A stretch of 64,000 nt of DNA from Streptomyces syringium (GTDB lineage: Bacteria; Actinomycetota; Actinomycetes; Streptomycetales; Streptomycetaceae), in contig NZ_JAGIOH010000001.1 of assembly GCF_017876625.1 (NCBI RefSeq), positions 5,291,501-5,355,500 on the forward strand, in the 5' to 3' direction. Numbering within the stretch: position 1 is the stretch's first letter; the number at the start of each line of letters is the position of its first letter. This document shows, piece after piece, positions 34,677 to 44,529 of this stretch. A program made the position numbers and the translations under genes. The notes beneath the pieces were generated by a model. It had not been told where the DNA came from, ran no database searches, and saw only the letters and a list, made by a program, of their open reading frames with translations.

Positions 34677-36260
34677 TCATACGGGATTCCTCGGTTCGGG
34701 CCGCAGGCCGTCGCCGCCCGGGGACGGGCCGGTGGGCGTGCCGTCCTCCGCCGGGAGCTCCGCGAGCCGCCGGATCGCGGCCATGGGGACCGGGAGCCAG
34801 TCGGGGCGGTGCCGGGCCTCGTAGAGGACTTCGTAGACGGCCTTGTCCGTCTCGTGGGCGCGCAGCAGCCGCGGCTCCTCGCGCGGGTCGTCGTGGACCG
34901 TGGCGTAGCCCTCGCAGAACGCGGCCCGCGCCCGGTCGGACCAGGCGGTGCCGGCCGCCCGGCCCACCGCCGCCGCGTAGTCGAAGGAGCGCAGCATGCC
35001 CGCGATGTCCCGCGCCACGGGCTGCGGCCTGCGGCGCTCGGCCAGCGGGCGGGCCGGCTCGCCCTCGAAGTCGATGAGGGACCAGCGGCCGTCCGAGGCC
35101 GTGCGCAGTGTCTGCCCCAGGTGCAGATCGCCGTGGATGCGCTGCGCGGACCAGGTGCGCCCGGCCCGGCCGAGCGCCGCGAGCTCCTCGTAGGCCCCGC
35201 GCAGCGCGGCCCGGTAGGGGCGCAGGGCGGGGACCGCGTCGGCGGCGGCGTCCAGGCGCTGGGTCATGGCGCCGGCGAGCCGCTCCAGCTGCGGGCGGCG
35301 CAGGACGACGGTGGGCAGGGCCTCGGCCAGCGCGCCGTGCACCTCGGCCGTGGCGTGCCCGAGCGCCCGGGCGGAGGCGGTGAAGTCGGCCCGCACGGCC
35401 AGCGCGCCCAGGGCCAGTTGCCAGCCGTCGGCGGAACCGGGCAGGAAGGGCTGGAGCACACCGAGCGTCATCGGCTCACCTGCGGTGTCGGAGAGCCCGG
35501 CCGGCTCGGCCGGCCCGCTCAGCCCGCTCAGGTCCGCCTCGAACCAGGCGGCGGGCGTCGGCACCCGCCGGCAGCCCGCGCCGGCGAGCGCGCGCGGCAG
35601 TTCGAGGTCGGGGTTGGTGCCGGGGCAGACGCGGCGGAAGAGCTTGAGGATATACGTTTCGCCGTAAACGACCGAGGAGTTGGACTGCTCCGAGCCGAGC
35701 AGCCGGGGCGCGAGGCCCGCGGCGATGACGGTCCCCTCCTCCCGGGCGAAGCGCAGCGGCCCCAGGCGCCCCGGCAGCCGCAGCCGCTCCAGGACCACGG
35801 CCGCCAGCCGTGGGTCGGCGAGGGCTTCGTAGACGACGCGGCCGTGCAGCGGTCCGCCCGCGGGGCGGCCGATCAGGGCGGGCGCGAGCTGTGGGGGCAG
35901 GACGTCCTGGACGCCGAGGAGCAGCTGATAGCAGTCGTCGGTGCCGTGCGCCGGGGCGCCGCCGGGCCCCGGGGACCCCAGCTGCTGCGCGCGGATGAGC
36001 AGATGGACCAGGCCGGGGGTGGTGCCGCCGGTCGGGGCCGGCAGCAGTTCGGTGGCCGCGACGAGCGTGAAGCCGGTGATCGGACGGCCCTTGCCAGCGA
36101 ACCAGCGCTGCCGGGGCAGCCATTCCGACAGCAGCGGGGCGAGCGAGCCGAGCAGCCCCCCGTCGGCGGGGGGCGCCGCCGGCCGTGCGGCGGTGGCCCG
36201 GGCCGCGGACGGCAGAGGTCCGGGAGGCGCCCCCCGGCGGGACGGTGCAGCGTCCGACAT
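34677..36260 (-). CDS. mak: Maltokinase (maltose-1-phosphate forming)
   Basis: A 527-residue kinase of the Pep2/Mak family, phosphorylating maltose with ATP to make the GlgE substrate. The N-terminal cap domain includes WLPRQRWFAGKGRPI. The kinase core carries the catalytic Asp378 in RIHGDLHLGQTL and the metal site SLIDFEGEPARPLAERR, followed by RDIAGMLRSFDYAA. In many actinobacteria mak is fused to treS; here it is separate. The ATG at 36260 follows GGAAAGGA. Gap to treS is 300 bases, so it may have its own promoter. Confidence 0.94.
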   Translation of the reverse strand: MSDAAPSRRGAPPGPLPSAARATAARPAAPPADGGLLGSLAPLLSEWLPRQRWFAGKGRPITGFTLVAATELLPAPTGGTTPGLVHLLIRAQQLGSPGPGGAPAHGTDDCYQLLLGVQDVLPPQLAPALIGRPAGGPLHGRVVYEALADPRLAAVVLERLRLPGRLGPLRFAREEGTVIAAGLAPRLLGSEQSNSSVVYGETYILKLFRRVCPGTNPDLELPRALAGAGCRRVPTPAAWFEADLSGLSGPAEPAGLSDTAGEPMTLGVLQPFLPGSADGWQLALGALAVRADFTASARALGHATAEVHGALAEALPTVVLRRPQLERLAGAMTQRLDAAADAVPALRPYRAALRGAYEELAALGRAGRTWSAQRIHGDLHLGQTLRTASDGRWSLIDFEGEPARPLAERRRPQPVARDIAGMLRSFDYAAAVGRAAGTAWSDRARAAFCEGYATVHDDPREEPRLLRAHETDKAVYEVLYEARHRPDWLPVPMAAIRRLAELPAEDGTPTGPSPGGDGLRPEPRNPV

Positions 36261-36560
36261 GGCGTCGCGTCCTTTCCCCGGGCACACGACAGGTAGGGCA
36301 AAGTGTCCCGGATTGCGGCTTTGACCGTGCGCGGTGCGGGACGTGTCGGGCGAGGATCGTCCGTACGGTCAGCGCCTGAGGCCCCTGTGTGCGGTGTCGG
36401 TGGCTTCTGCGGACTGTGCGGCCACGTGTGGCGGAATCAAACGGGGTCGAGCCGTGCGGTCGACCCGGGTCCGTGCGTAGTAGTGAGGGTGCCCCGGGCC
36501 CGGAAGGGAAAACCGTCCGTGCGCGGTCGGACGAACAGGGCCGCCGCGCACGGGGCGGAT
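36261..36560. other. treS-mak intergenic gap, no gene seen
   Basis: Three hundred bases between treS and mak on the same strand. No open frame with Streptomyces codon bias, no RNA gene and no strong hairpin was recognised. A promoter for mak-glgB may lie here but I cannot pinpoint it. Confidence 0.5.
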
Positions 36561-38291
36561 TCAGTGCCCGGCGGGTGGCGCGCCGCGCCGCAGCCGGAAC
36601 CAGTAGAAGCCGTGACCGGCCAGGGTGAGCAGATAGGGCAGTTCACCGATGGCCGGGAAGCGCACCCCACCGATCAGCTCGACGGGATGCAGTCCGTTGA
36701 ACGTCTGGAGGTCCAGTTCGGTCGGCTGTGCGAAGCGCGAGAAATTGTTCACGCACAGGACGAGGTCGTCCTCCCGCTGCCCGGGCAGTCGCATCTCGCG
36801 CAGGAAGGCGAGCACGGCCGGATTGCTCGACGGCAGCTCGGTGTACGAGCCGAGGCCGAAGGCCGGGTTCTGCTTGCGGATCTCGATCATCCGCCGGGTC
36901 CAGTGCAGCAGCGAGGAGGGGCTGCTCATGGCCGCCTCGACGTTGGTGACCTGGTAGCCGTAGACCGGGTCCATGATGGTCGGCAGATACAGTCGCCCCG
37001 GGTCGCAGGAGGAGAAGCCCGCGTTCCGGTCGGGTGTCCACTGCATCGGGGTGCGCACCCCGTCGCGGTCGCCGAGCCAGATGTTGTCCCCCATGCCGAT
37101 CTCGTCGCCGTAGTAGAGGATCGGCGAGCCCGGCAGGGACAGCAGCAGGGCGGTGAACAGCTCGATCTGATTGCGGTCGTTGTCGAGCAGCGGGGCGAGC
37201 CTGCGGCGGATGCCGATGTTGGCGCGCATCCGCGGATCCTTGGCGTACTCCGCGTACATGTAGTCGCGCTCTTCGTCCGTCACCATCTCGAGCGTCAGCT
37301 CGTCGTGGTTGCGCAGGAAGATGCCCCACTGGCAGTGGGCGGGGATCGCCGGGGTCTTGGCGAGGATTTCCGAGACCGGATAGCGGGACTCCCGGCGGAC
37401 GGCCATGAAGATGCGCGGCATGACCGGGAAGTGGAAGGCCATATGGCATTCGTTGCCGCCGGCCGCGTAGTCACCGAAGTAGTCGACGACGTCCTCGGGC
37501 CATTGATTGGCCTCCGCCAGCAGCACCGTGTCCGGGTAGTGCTCGTCGATCTCCGCCCGCACCCGCTTCAGGAAGTCGTGGCTGCGCGGCAGGTTCTCGC
37601 AGTTGGTGCCCTCCTCGGCGAAGAGGTACGGCACCGCGTCGAGCCGGAAGCCGTCGATGCCGAGGTCCAGCCAGAAGCGCAGCGCGGCCAGGATCTCCTC
37701 CTGCACCGCCGGGTTCTCGTAGTTGAGATCCGGCTGGTGGGAGAAGAAGCGGTGCCAGTAGTACTGCTGGCGCACCGGGTCGAAGGTCCAGTTGGACGAC
37801 TCGGTGTCGACGAAGATGATCCGCGCGTCCTGGTACTGCTTGTCGTCGTCGGCCCAGACGTAGTAGTCGCCGTAGGGGCCCTCGGGGTCGGTGCGCGACT
37901 GCTGGAACCACTCGTGCTGATCGCTCGTATGGTTCATGACAAAGTCGATGATGACGCGCATGCCCCGCTGATGCGCCGCGTCCACGAACTCCACGAAGTC
38001 GGCGAGATCGCCGAACTCGGGCAGCACCGAGGTGTAGTCCGAGACGTCGTAGCCCCCGTCGCGCAGCGGCGACTGGAAGAACGGCGGCAGCCACAGGCAG
38101 TCGACGCCCAGCCACTGCAGATAGTCCAGCTTGGCCGTCAGCCCCTTGAGGTCGCCGACGCCGTCGCCGTCGCTGTCCTGGAAGGACCGTACGAGCACCT
38201 CGTAGAAGACGGCGCGCTTGAACCAGTCGGGATCCAGGTCCTTCGCGGGTGTGTCCTCGAACGTGTCCTGTACGGGCTCATTGACGATCAT
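36561..38291 (-). CDS. treS: Trehalose synthase (maltose alpha-D-glucosyltransferase)
   Basis: A 576-residue GH13 enzyme interconverting trehalose and maltose, feeding maltose to Mak. It begins MIVNEPVQDTFEDTP and has WFKRAVFYEVLVRSFQDSDG, IIDFVMNHTSDQHEWF and the nucleophile Asp218 in DGFRLDAVPYLF. The acid/base is in LLAEANQWPEDV and FLRNHDELTLEM is conserved. The C-terminal beta domain is short. The ATG at 38291 overlaps the end of glgE by 4 bases (ATGA), showing translational coupling; GGAGGG lies upstream inside glgE. Length is typical of a stand-alone TreS without fused maltokinase. Confidence 0.95.
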   Translation of the reverse strand: MIVNEPVQDTFEDTPAKDLDPDWFKRAVFYEVLVRSFQDSDGDGVGDLKGLTAKLDYLQWLGVDCLWLPPFFQSPLRDGGYDVSDYTSVLPEFGDLADFVEFVDAAHQRGMRVIIDFVMNHTSDQHEWFQQSRTDPEGPYGDYYVWADDDKQYQDARIIFVDTESSNWTFDPVRQQYYWHRFFSHQPDLNYENPAVQEEILAALRFWLDLGIDGFRLDAVPYLFAEEGTNCENLPRSHDFLKRVRAEIDEHYPDTVLLAEANQWPEDVVDYFGDYAAGGNECHMAFHFPVMPRIFMAVRRESRYPVSEILAKTPAIPAHCQWGIFLRNHDELTLEMVTDEERDYMYAEYAKDPRMRANIGIRRRLAPLLDNDRNQIELFTALLLSLPGSPILYYGDEIGMGDNIWLGDRDGVRTPMQWTPDRNAGFSSCDPGRLYLPTIMDPVYGYQVTNVEAAMSSPSSLLHWTRRMIEIRKQNPAFGLGSYTELPSSNPAVLAFLREMRLPGQREDDLVLCVNNFSRFAQPTELDLQTFNGLHPVELIGGVRFPAIGELPYLLTLAGHGFYWFRLRRGAPPAGH

Positions 38292-40279
38292 GATGTGGGT
38301 GACCCTCCGATCGGTGAGGACGGTCGCAGCGAGAACACGTGCGCGGGCGCGAGTGAACGGCCCGGCTCGAGGCGCACATAGTTGTCCCTGCCCCAGTGAT
38401 AGGTCTCTCCGGTGAGCTCGTCGCGCACCGGGACGGACTCGTGCCATTCGAGGCCGAGTTCCGGCATGTCCAACGAGACCGTGGCCTCCTGGGTGTGGTG
38501 GGGGTCGAGGTTGACGACCGTGAGGACGCAGGAGCTTGCCGTGCGCTTCGAGTAGGCGATGACGGCGTCGTTGTCGGCGTCATGGAAGCGCAAGTTCCGC
38601 AGTTGGCGCAGGGCCGGCTGGCGCCGTCGCAGCCGGTTCAGCGCGGTCAGCAGCGGGGCCAGGGAACGCCCCTCGCGCTCGGCGGCCTCCCAGTCGCGCG
38701 GCCGCAGCTGGTACTTCTCGGAGTCCAGGTACTCCTCGCTGCCCGCGCGCACCGGGGTGTTCTCGCACAGCTCGTAGCCCGCGTAGACACCCCAGCTGGG
38801 GGAGAGGGTCGCGGCGAGCACGGCCCGGACCTCGAAGGCCGCCCGCCCGCCGTGCTGGAGATAGGCGTGCAGGATGTCGGGCGTGTTCACGAAGAGGTTC
38901 GGCCGCATGACGGCGGCGGACTCGCCCGACAGCTCCCGCAGATAGTCGGTGAGTTCACGCTTGTCGTTGCGCCAGGTGAAGTAGGTGTACGACTGCTGGA
39001 AGCCGATGGCGCCCAGGGTGCGCATCATCGCGGGGCGGGTGAACGCCTCGGCGAGGAAGACGACATCGGGGTCGGTGCGCCCCACCTCGGCGATGACCTT
39101 CTCCCAGAAGACCACCGGCTTGGTGTGCGGATTGTCGACCCGGAAGATCCGGATGCCGCGGTCCATCCACACCCGCAGCACCCGCAGCGTCTCCGTGACG
39201 AGACCGTCGAAGTCCTCGTCGAACGCCAGGGGGTAGATGTCCTGGTACTTCTTCGGCGGGTTCTCGGCGTGCGCGATCGAGCCGTCCGCCCGGTGGTGGA
39301 ACCACTCGGGGTGCTTCGCCACCCACGGATGGTCGGGGGAGCACTGGAGGGCGAAGTCGAGCGCGACCTCCATGCGCAGATCGCGGGCGCAGGACACGAA
39401 GTGGTCGAAGTCCTCGAAGGTGCCGAGGTCCGGGTGGATCGCGTCGTGCCCGCCGTCGGCCGAGCCGATCGCCCAGGGACTGCCCACGTCGTGCGGGCCC
39501 GCGGACAGCGCGTTGTTGGGGCCCTTGCGGAAGGAGGTGCCGATGGGGTGGATCGGCGGCAGATACACCACGTCGAACCCCATGGCCGCCACCGCGGGCA
39601 ACCGCCGGGCGGCCGTACGGAACGTACCCGACCGCAGCCTGCCGTCCACCCACGTCGCGCCCTCCGAGCGCGGGAACAGCTCGTACCACGAGCCGAACAG
39701 CGCCCGCTCCCGCTCGACGAGCAGCGGCAGCGAGCGTGAGCTGGTGACCAGTTCACGCAACGGATAGCAGGTCAGGGCCGCGGTCACCTCAGGGGTGAGG
39801 GCGGCCGCGAGCCGGTCGGCGACCTGCCGGCGCCGGTCGCGCAGCGCGTCGGCCGCGGCCAGCACCGCCTCCCGGCCGTCGCTCTTCGGCACCCCGGCGG
39901 CGGCCCGCTCGTAGAGCAGCGCACCCTCCTCCAGGACGAGTTCGGTGTCGATGCCCGCCGGAATCTTGATCCGGGCCTGGTGCCGCCAGGTGGACACCGG
40001 ATCGCTCCACGCCTCGACCGCGTACGTCCAGCGGCCCTCGGTGTCCGGGGTGACCTCCGCGCCCCAGCGGTCGGTGCCCGGCGCCAGCTCCCGCATCGGC
40101 GCCCAGGGCCCCGAGCGGCCCGCCGGGTCGCGCAGCACCACATTGGCACCCAACGCCTCGTGTCCCTCGCGGAACACGGTGGCCGTGACCTGGAAGGTCT
40201 CGCCCACCACCGCCTTGGCCGGTCTGCGACCGCAGTCGACGAGCGGCCCGAGGTCCAGGACGGGGATGCGACCGATCAT
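38288..40279 (-). CDS. glgE: Alpha-1,4-glucan:maltose-1-phosphate maltosyltransferase
   Basis: A 663-residue GH13_3 enzyme that extends alpha-glucan two glucoses at a time from maltose 1-phosphate. It starts MIGRIPVLDLGPLVDCGRRP. An N-terminal beta-sandwich and dimerisation helices precede the barrel with YLPPIHPIGTSFRKGPNN. The nucleophile is Asp382 in IFRVDNPHTKP and the acid is Glu411 in FLAEAFTRP. Their 29-residue spacing equals that of the S. coelicolor enzyme (Asp394/Glu423). The C-domain ends in a polar tail. First gene of the glgE-treS-mak-glgB run; promoter region 40280-40750. Confidence 0.96.
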   Translation of the reverse strand: MIGRIPVLDLGPLVDCGRRPAKAVVGETFQVTATVFREGHEALGANVVLRDPAGRSGPWAPMRELAPGTDRWGAEVTPDTEGRWTYAVEAWSDPVSTWRHQARIKIPAGIDTELVLEEGALLYERAAAGVPKSDGREAVLAAADALRDRRRQVADRLAAALTPEVTAALTCYPLRELVTSSRSLPLLVERERALFGSWYELFPRSEGATWVDGRLRSGTFRTAARRLPAVAAMGFDVVYLPPIHPIGTSFRKGPNNALSAGPHDVGSPWAIGSADGGHDAIHPDLGTFEDFDHFVSCARDLRMEVALDFALQCSPDHPWVAKHPEWFHHRADGSIAHAENPPKKYQDIYPLAFDEDFDGLVTETLRVLRVWMDRGIRIFRVDNPHTKPVVFWEKVIAEVGRTDPDVVFLAEAFTRPAMMRTLGAIGFQQSYTYFTWRNDKRELTDYLRELSGESAAVMRPNLFVNTPDILHAYLQHGGRAAFEVRAVLAATLSPSWGVYAGYELCENTPVRAGSEEYLDSEKYQLRPRDWEAAEREGRSLAPLLTALNRLRRRQPALRQLRNLRFHDADNDAVIAYSKRTASSCVLTVVNLDPHHTQEATVSLDMPELGLEWHESVPVRDELTGETYHWGRDNYVRLEPGRSLAPAHVFSLRPSSPIGGSPTS

Positions 40280-40750
40280 GGGATCACCTGGAGGTTCGAC
40301 GGAATCTGAGGGTGTGGCGGGTTTCTGTACTTTCTATCTGCTCCGTCGGCAGTCGGCTGGCTGCGCGCATGACTGCTCCTGTCCGCGCTGGCCCGGGTTC
40401 ACTCGGGTGGACGGAAGCGGGGGCGAGGAGAACGGAGCCGTGACCGAGCCGGTGGACACGTGACGGGCTGCATACCGGTTGAGCTTTCCCACCAGCCCCG
40501 GCCGGGCATGCCCGGACCGTGCGAACTGCCGGTGCGTAGATCCCGTGGCACCAGCTGAGGAGGGCGGCCGGATCGCGTCACCCGTAGGGAGTCTCCTCCC
40601 TCGGCCGATCGTGTGCAATGTGACGAAACGGGGTAAGCGGCGGCCGATCGGGGAATCGGCGCCCCGGCTACCTCACCGACAGCCGTAGCGGGATTTCGCC
40701 GCGCGCGTTCCTGCTGTACGCGCGGCGTAGTTCCGTCTCATACCCCTGCA
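40280..40750. other. Intergenic region upstream of the glgE operon
   Basis: Holds the presumed glgE promoter, not located precisely. Visible elements are a 14-bp perfect palindrome CCGGGCATGCCCGG (40502-40515) and a hairpin CGCCGCGCG / CGCGCGGCG (40697-40727), 24 bases past the stop of the XRE gene and probably its terminator. No gene is supported. Confidence 0.5.
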
Positions 40751-41722
40751 TCAGCCGGTGATCGGCCTCCCCCGTTCGGCCGCCGGGTTCTGTCCACCAT
40801 GCGGACCGGTGCCTGTGTCCGCGCTTGTTTCGGTGCCGCTCCCGGCACGTGCCCCGGTGGCGGGGGCGGGGATCGGCACGGCCGCGGACGAGAGCAGCCG
40901 CAGCGCCGCCTCCGACGCCGAACCCGGCTCGGCGCTGAAGGCCACCACCCCCTGGCCGCCCGAGTCCGGCAACCGCAGCATCTCGAACGACAGACTCATC
41001 CGCCCCACCAAAGGGTGATGAAAGTCCTTCACCCCCGAGGTGCACGCCCGCACAGGATGCCGGGCCCACAGCGCGGCGAACTCCGGGCTCTTCATCGTCA
41101 GCTCACCGATCAGCTCCGCCAGCCCGCGGTCCTCCGGGTGCTCGCCCGCCGCCAGCCGCAGCGAGGAGACCGCCCGCCGCGCCTCCGTGTCCCACTGCGG
41201 ATACAGCTCGCGCCCGTGCGGGTCCAGGAAGAACAACCGCTGCGTATTGGGCCGGTCGGCCGGCCGCGCCGGGGCGTCGGCGGCCAGATGCCCCGCCAGC
41301 AGCGCGTGCCCCAGGGCGTTCCAGCCCAGCACGTCGTAGCGGAGGTCGACGATGACCGCCGGTACCCCCTCCATGGCCGCGACCAGCTGCCGCACCCCCG
41401 GCCGGGCCGTCTCCGCCCGGGGCACCGGCCGCCGCCCGGCCCGCCCCGGCCGGGCCAGGTTCCGCAGGTGATCGTGCTCGTCCGGGGTCAGCCGCAAGGC
41501 CCGCGCTATCGCATCCAGGACGCCGTCCGAGGCGTTGCCCGACTGGCCCTGCTCCAAACGGGTGTAATACGCGACGCTCACGCCCGCCAGCTGCGCCAGC
41601 TCCTCGCGCCGCAGCCCGGGCACGCGCCGGCGTGCCCCGTACGACACGAGACCCACGTCCTCCGGCTGCAACCGGGCTCGGCGCGTACGGAGGAAGCTTC
41701 CCAACTCGCCAGGTGTGTTCAT
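40751..41722 (-). CDS. XRE-type regulator with MmyB-like ligand-binding domain
   Basis: A 323-residue protein. The N-terminal HTH (LGSFLRTRRARLQPEDVGL ... REELAQLAGVSVAYYTRLEQGQ, residues 6-60) is followed by an MmyB-type PAS-like domain with VPAVIVDLRYDVLGWNALGHAL and FFLDPHGRELYPQW. In characterised relatives this domain binds a fatty-acid-like ligand. The last 40 residues are low-complexity Thr/Gly/Ala. No strong ribosome site precedes the ATG. It is divergent from glgP (108-base gap containing an 8-bp inverted repeat) and ends towards glgE, so it is a candidate local regulator of alpha-glucan genes; this is inference from position. Confidence 0.88.
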   Translation of the reverse strand: MNTPGELGSFLRTRRARLQPEDVGLVSYGARRRVPGLRREELAQLAGVSVAYYTRLEQGQSGNASDGVLDAIARALRLTPDEHDHLRNLARPGRAGRRPVPRAETARPGVRQLVAAMEGVPAVIVDLRYDVLGWNALGHALLAGHLAADAPARPADRPNTQRLFFLDPHGRELYPQWDTEARRAVSSLRLAAGEHPEDRGLAELIGELTMKSPEFAALWARHPVRACTSGVKDFHHPLVGRMSLSFEMLRLPDSGGQGVVAFSAEPGSASEAALRLLSSAAVPIPAPATGARAGSGTETSADTGTGPHGGQNPAAERGRPITG

Positions 41723-41754
41723 ACGTTCCAGTCAACAACAGGGCGCACGCGTGT

Positions 41755-41779
41755 TGCCTGCCCCTGTCAGTGGCAGGCA
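41755..41779. promoter_or_regulatory. TGCCTGCC-n9-GGCAGGCA inverted repeat between XRE and glgP genes
   Basis: Perfect 8-base arms in the 108-bp divergent promoter region, 51 bases before the glgP start. Candidate binding site for the XRE regulator. Confidence 0.5.
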
Positions 41780-41830
41780 GTTGGCGTCACTGCCGGAAAC
41801 CCGGGGGGCCACGCCGCTACCGTCGTGGGG

Positions 41831-44458
41831 GTGAAGGCCATTCGTCGATTCAGTGTGCGCCCCGTCCTTCCGGAGTCCCTACGACCGCTCAGTGAGCTGG
41901 CGCGCAATCTGCGCTGGTCCTGGCACCCCGAGACCCGCGAGCTCTTCCAGTCCGTCGACCCCGAGGGCTGGCAGGCCGCGGGCGGGGACCCGCTGCGGCT
42001 GCTGGGCGCCGTGCCCGCCACCCGGCTGGCCGCCCTCGCCGACGACCGCCGCTTCCGGCGGCGGCTCGCGGCGGCCGCCGACGATCTGCACGACTACCTC
42101 ACCGGCCGGCGCTGGTACCAGGAACAGCCCCCCGGGCTGCCCGAGGCGGTCGCCTATTTCTCCCCCGAGTTCGGCATCACCGCCGCCCTCCCGCAGTACA
42201 GCGGCGGTCTCGGCATCCTCGCCGGCGACCATCTGAAGTCCGCCAGTGACCTCGGCGTCCCCCTCATCGGCGTCGGGCTGCTCTACCGCCACGGCTACTT
42301 CCGCCAGTCCCTCTCCCGCGAGGGCTGGCAGCAGGAGACCTACCCCCTCCTCGACCCCGACGAGCTGCCCCTGTCCATGCTCCGCGAGCCCGACGGCACC
42401 CCCAGCCGGGTCGCCCTCGCCCTCCCCGGCGGCCGCTCCCTGCGCGCGTACATCTGGCAGGCCAGAGTCGGCCGGGTGCCCCTGCTGCTCCTCGACTCCG
42501 ACGTCGAGGAGAACGGACCGGGCGAGCGCGACGTCACCGACCGGCTCTACGGCGGCGGCAGCGAGCACCGGCTGCTCCAGGAGATGCTGCTGGGCATCGG
42601 CGGGGTCCGCGCCGTACGGACGTACTGCCGGCTGACCGGCCACCCCGCCCCCGAGGTCTTCCACACCAACGAGGGCCACGCCGGCTTCCTCGGCCTGGAA
42701 CGCATCCGCGAGCTGTCCGAACAAGGTGCCGACTTCGACTCCGCCCTGGAGAGCGTCCGGGCCGGCGCCGTCTTCACCACCCACACCCCCGTGCCCGCCG
42801 GCATCGACCGCTTCGACCGCGAGCTGGTCGCCCGCCACCTCGGCGACGGCGGGGAACTGCCCGGCATCGACGTCGGCAAGATCCTCGAACTCGGTCTGGA
42901 GACCTACCCGGGCGGCGAGCCCAACCTCTTCAACATGGCCGTCATGGGCCTGCGCCTGGCCCAGCGGGCCAACGGCGTCTCCACCCTCCACGGGCAGGTC
43001 AGCCGGGAGATGTTCGCCGGACTGTGGCCGGGCTTCGACGCCGAGGAGGTGCCGATCACCGCCATCACCAACGGCGTCCACGCCCCCACCTGGATCGCCC
43101 CCGAGGTCTTCCGGCTCGGCGCCCGCCAGATCGGCGCGGGCCGCGCCGAGGACGCCCTGACCGTCGGCGGCAAACAGCGCTGGGACACCGTCGCCGACAT
43201 CCCCGACACCGACATCTGGGAGCTGCGCCGCACCCTGCGCGAACAGCTCGTCGAAGAGGTGCGGGAGCGGCTGCGCGCCTCCTGGCGGCAGCGCGGCGCC
43301 GGCACGGCCGAGCTCGGCTGGATCGACGGGGTGCTCGACCCCGACATCCTCACCATCGGCTTCGCCCGCCGCGTCCCGTCGTACAAGCGGCTGACCCTGA
43401 TGCTCCGCGACCCAGAGCGGCTGACCCGGCTGCTGCTGCACCCCGAGCGGCCGATCCAGATCGTCGTCGCGGGCAAGGCCCACCCCGCCGACGACAGCGG
43501 CAAACGGCTCGTCCAGGAACTCGTCCGCTTCACCGACGACCCCCGCGTGCGCCATCGCGTCGTCTTCCTCCCGGACTACGGCATGGCGATGGCTCAGAAG
43601 CTCTACCCCGGCTGTGACGTCTGGCTGAACAACCCGCTGCGCCCCCTGGAGGCCTGCGGCACCTCCGGCATGAAGGCCGCGCTCAACGGCTGTCTGAACC
43701 TCTCCGTCCTCGACGGCTGGTGGGACGAGTGGTACGAGCCCGACTTCGGCTGGGCGATCCCCACCGCCGACGGCACGGCCATGGACGAGACCCGCCGCGA
43801 CGACGTGGAGGCCGCAGCCCTCTACCAGCTGCTGGAGGACCGCGTCGCGCCGCGCTTCTACGACCGGGGCACGGGCGGGCTGCCCGGGCGCTGGATCGAG
43901 ATGGTCCGCCGGACGCTGGGCTCGCTCGGCCCGAAGGTGCTCGCCGGGCGCATGGTGCGCGAATACGTCGAGCGGCTCTACGGGCCCGCCGCCGAGGCCC
44001 AGCGGGCCCTGTTCCCGGAGGCGGCGCGGGAGCTGGCCGACTGGAAGGCCCGGGTGCGGGCCGCGTGGCCGGCGGTGGCCGTCGACCACGTGGAGACGGT
44101 GGCCGACAGCCCGCTGAACGGCACGGCCGAGCTGGGCTCCACGATCTGTCTGCGGGTGAGCGTCACCCTCGGCGATCTCGATCCCTCGGACGTGGAGGTG
44201 CAGGCCGTCGCCGGCCGGGTCGACCCCGCCGACCGGCTCTCGCGGACCGCCGCCGTCCCGCTCAAGCCCACGGGCGCCCCGGCGATGGACGGCCGCCGCC
44301 AGTACGAGGGCTCGCTGACCCTCGACAGCACGGGCCCCTTCGGCTACACCGTCCGGATCCTGCCCGCCCACCGGCTGCTGGCCAGCGGCGCCGAGCTGGG
44401 CCTGGTGGCGCTGCCGCCGGAGTCCTCCGCCGAGAAGGCGGGCGTGCTGATGCGGTGA
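41831..44458 (+). CDS. glgP: Alpha-glucan phosphorylase, short actinobacterial type
   Basis: An 875-residue GT35 enzyme releasing glucose 1-phosphate from alpha-1,4-glucan ends. The N-terminal DUF3417 region (FSVRPVLPESLRPLSELARN) precedes the phosphorylase core with YFSPEFGITAALPQYSGG, FHTNEGHAGF and TTHTPVPAGID. The pyridoxal-phosphate lysine is Lys615 in EACGTSGMKAALNG. A beta-rich C-terminal extension ends the protein. The GTG at 41831 gives VKAIRRFSVRP; GTG 41825 is also in frame and the ribosome site is weak. Together with glgX it degrades the polymer built by the neighbouring GlgE pathway genes. Confidence 0.95.
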   Translation: MKAIRRFSVRPVLPESLRPLSELARNLRWSWHPETRELFQSVDPEGWQAAGGDPLRLLGAVPATRLAALADDRRFRRRLAAAADDLHDYLTGRRWYQEQPPGLPEAVAYFSPEFGITAALPQYSGGLGILAGDHLKSASDLGVPLIGVGLLYRHGYFRQSLSREGWQQETYPLLDPDELPLSMLREPDGTPSRVALALPGGRSLRAYIWQARVGRVPLLLLDSDVEENGPGERDVTDRLYGGGSEHRLLQEMLLGIGGVRAVRTYCRLTGHPAPEVFHTNEGHAGFLGLERIRELSEQGADFDSALESVRAGAVFTTHTPVPAGIDRFDRELVARHLGDGGELPGIDVGKILELGLETYPGGEPNLFNMAVMGLRLAQRANGVSTLHGQVSREMFAGLWPGFDAEEVPITAITNGVHAPTWIAPEVFRLGARQIGAGRAEDALTVGGKQRWDTVADIPDTDIWELRRTLREQLVEEVRERLRASWRQRGAGTAELGWIDGVLDPDILTIGFARRVPSYKRLTLMLRDPERLTRLLLHPERPIQIVVAGKAHPADDSGKRLVQELVRFTDDPRVRHRVVFLPDYGMAMAQKLYPGCDVWLNNPLRPLEACGTSGMKAALNGCLNLSVLDGWWDEWYEPDFGWAIPTADGTAMDETRRDDVEAAALYQLLEDRVAPRFYDRGTGGLPGRWIEMVRRTLGSLGPKVLAGRMVREYVERLYGPAAEAQRALFPEAARELADWKARVRAAWPAVAVDHVETVADSPLNGTAELGSTICLRVSVTLGDLDPSDVEVQAVAGRVDPADRLSRTAAVPLKPTGAPAMDGRRQYEGSLTLDSTGPFGYTVRILPAHRLLASGAELGLVALPPESSAEKAGVLMR

Positions 44459-44461
44459 CGC

Positions 44462-44506
44462 GAAGCGCCCGGTGGCACGGCCTTCGCCGTGCGCACCGGG
44501 CGCTTC
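44462..44506. terminator. Hairpin between convergent glgP and protease genes
   Basis: Outer stem GAAGCGCCCGGTG / CACCGGGCGCTTC (13 bp) with an inner GCACGG / CCGTGC stem forms one long hairpin, 3 bases after the glgP stop. It also serves the minus-strand protease gene. Confidence 0.8.
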
Positions 44507-44529
44507 ACAGGTATGCGGTCGTCAGCGCG

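Noticed and set aside
40668..41069. Overlapping minus-strand open frame at the 3' end of the XRE gene
   Set aside because: Shadow frame of the regulator gene; no ribosome site or recognisable domain.
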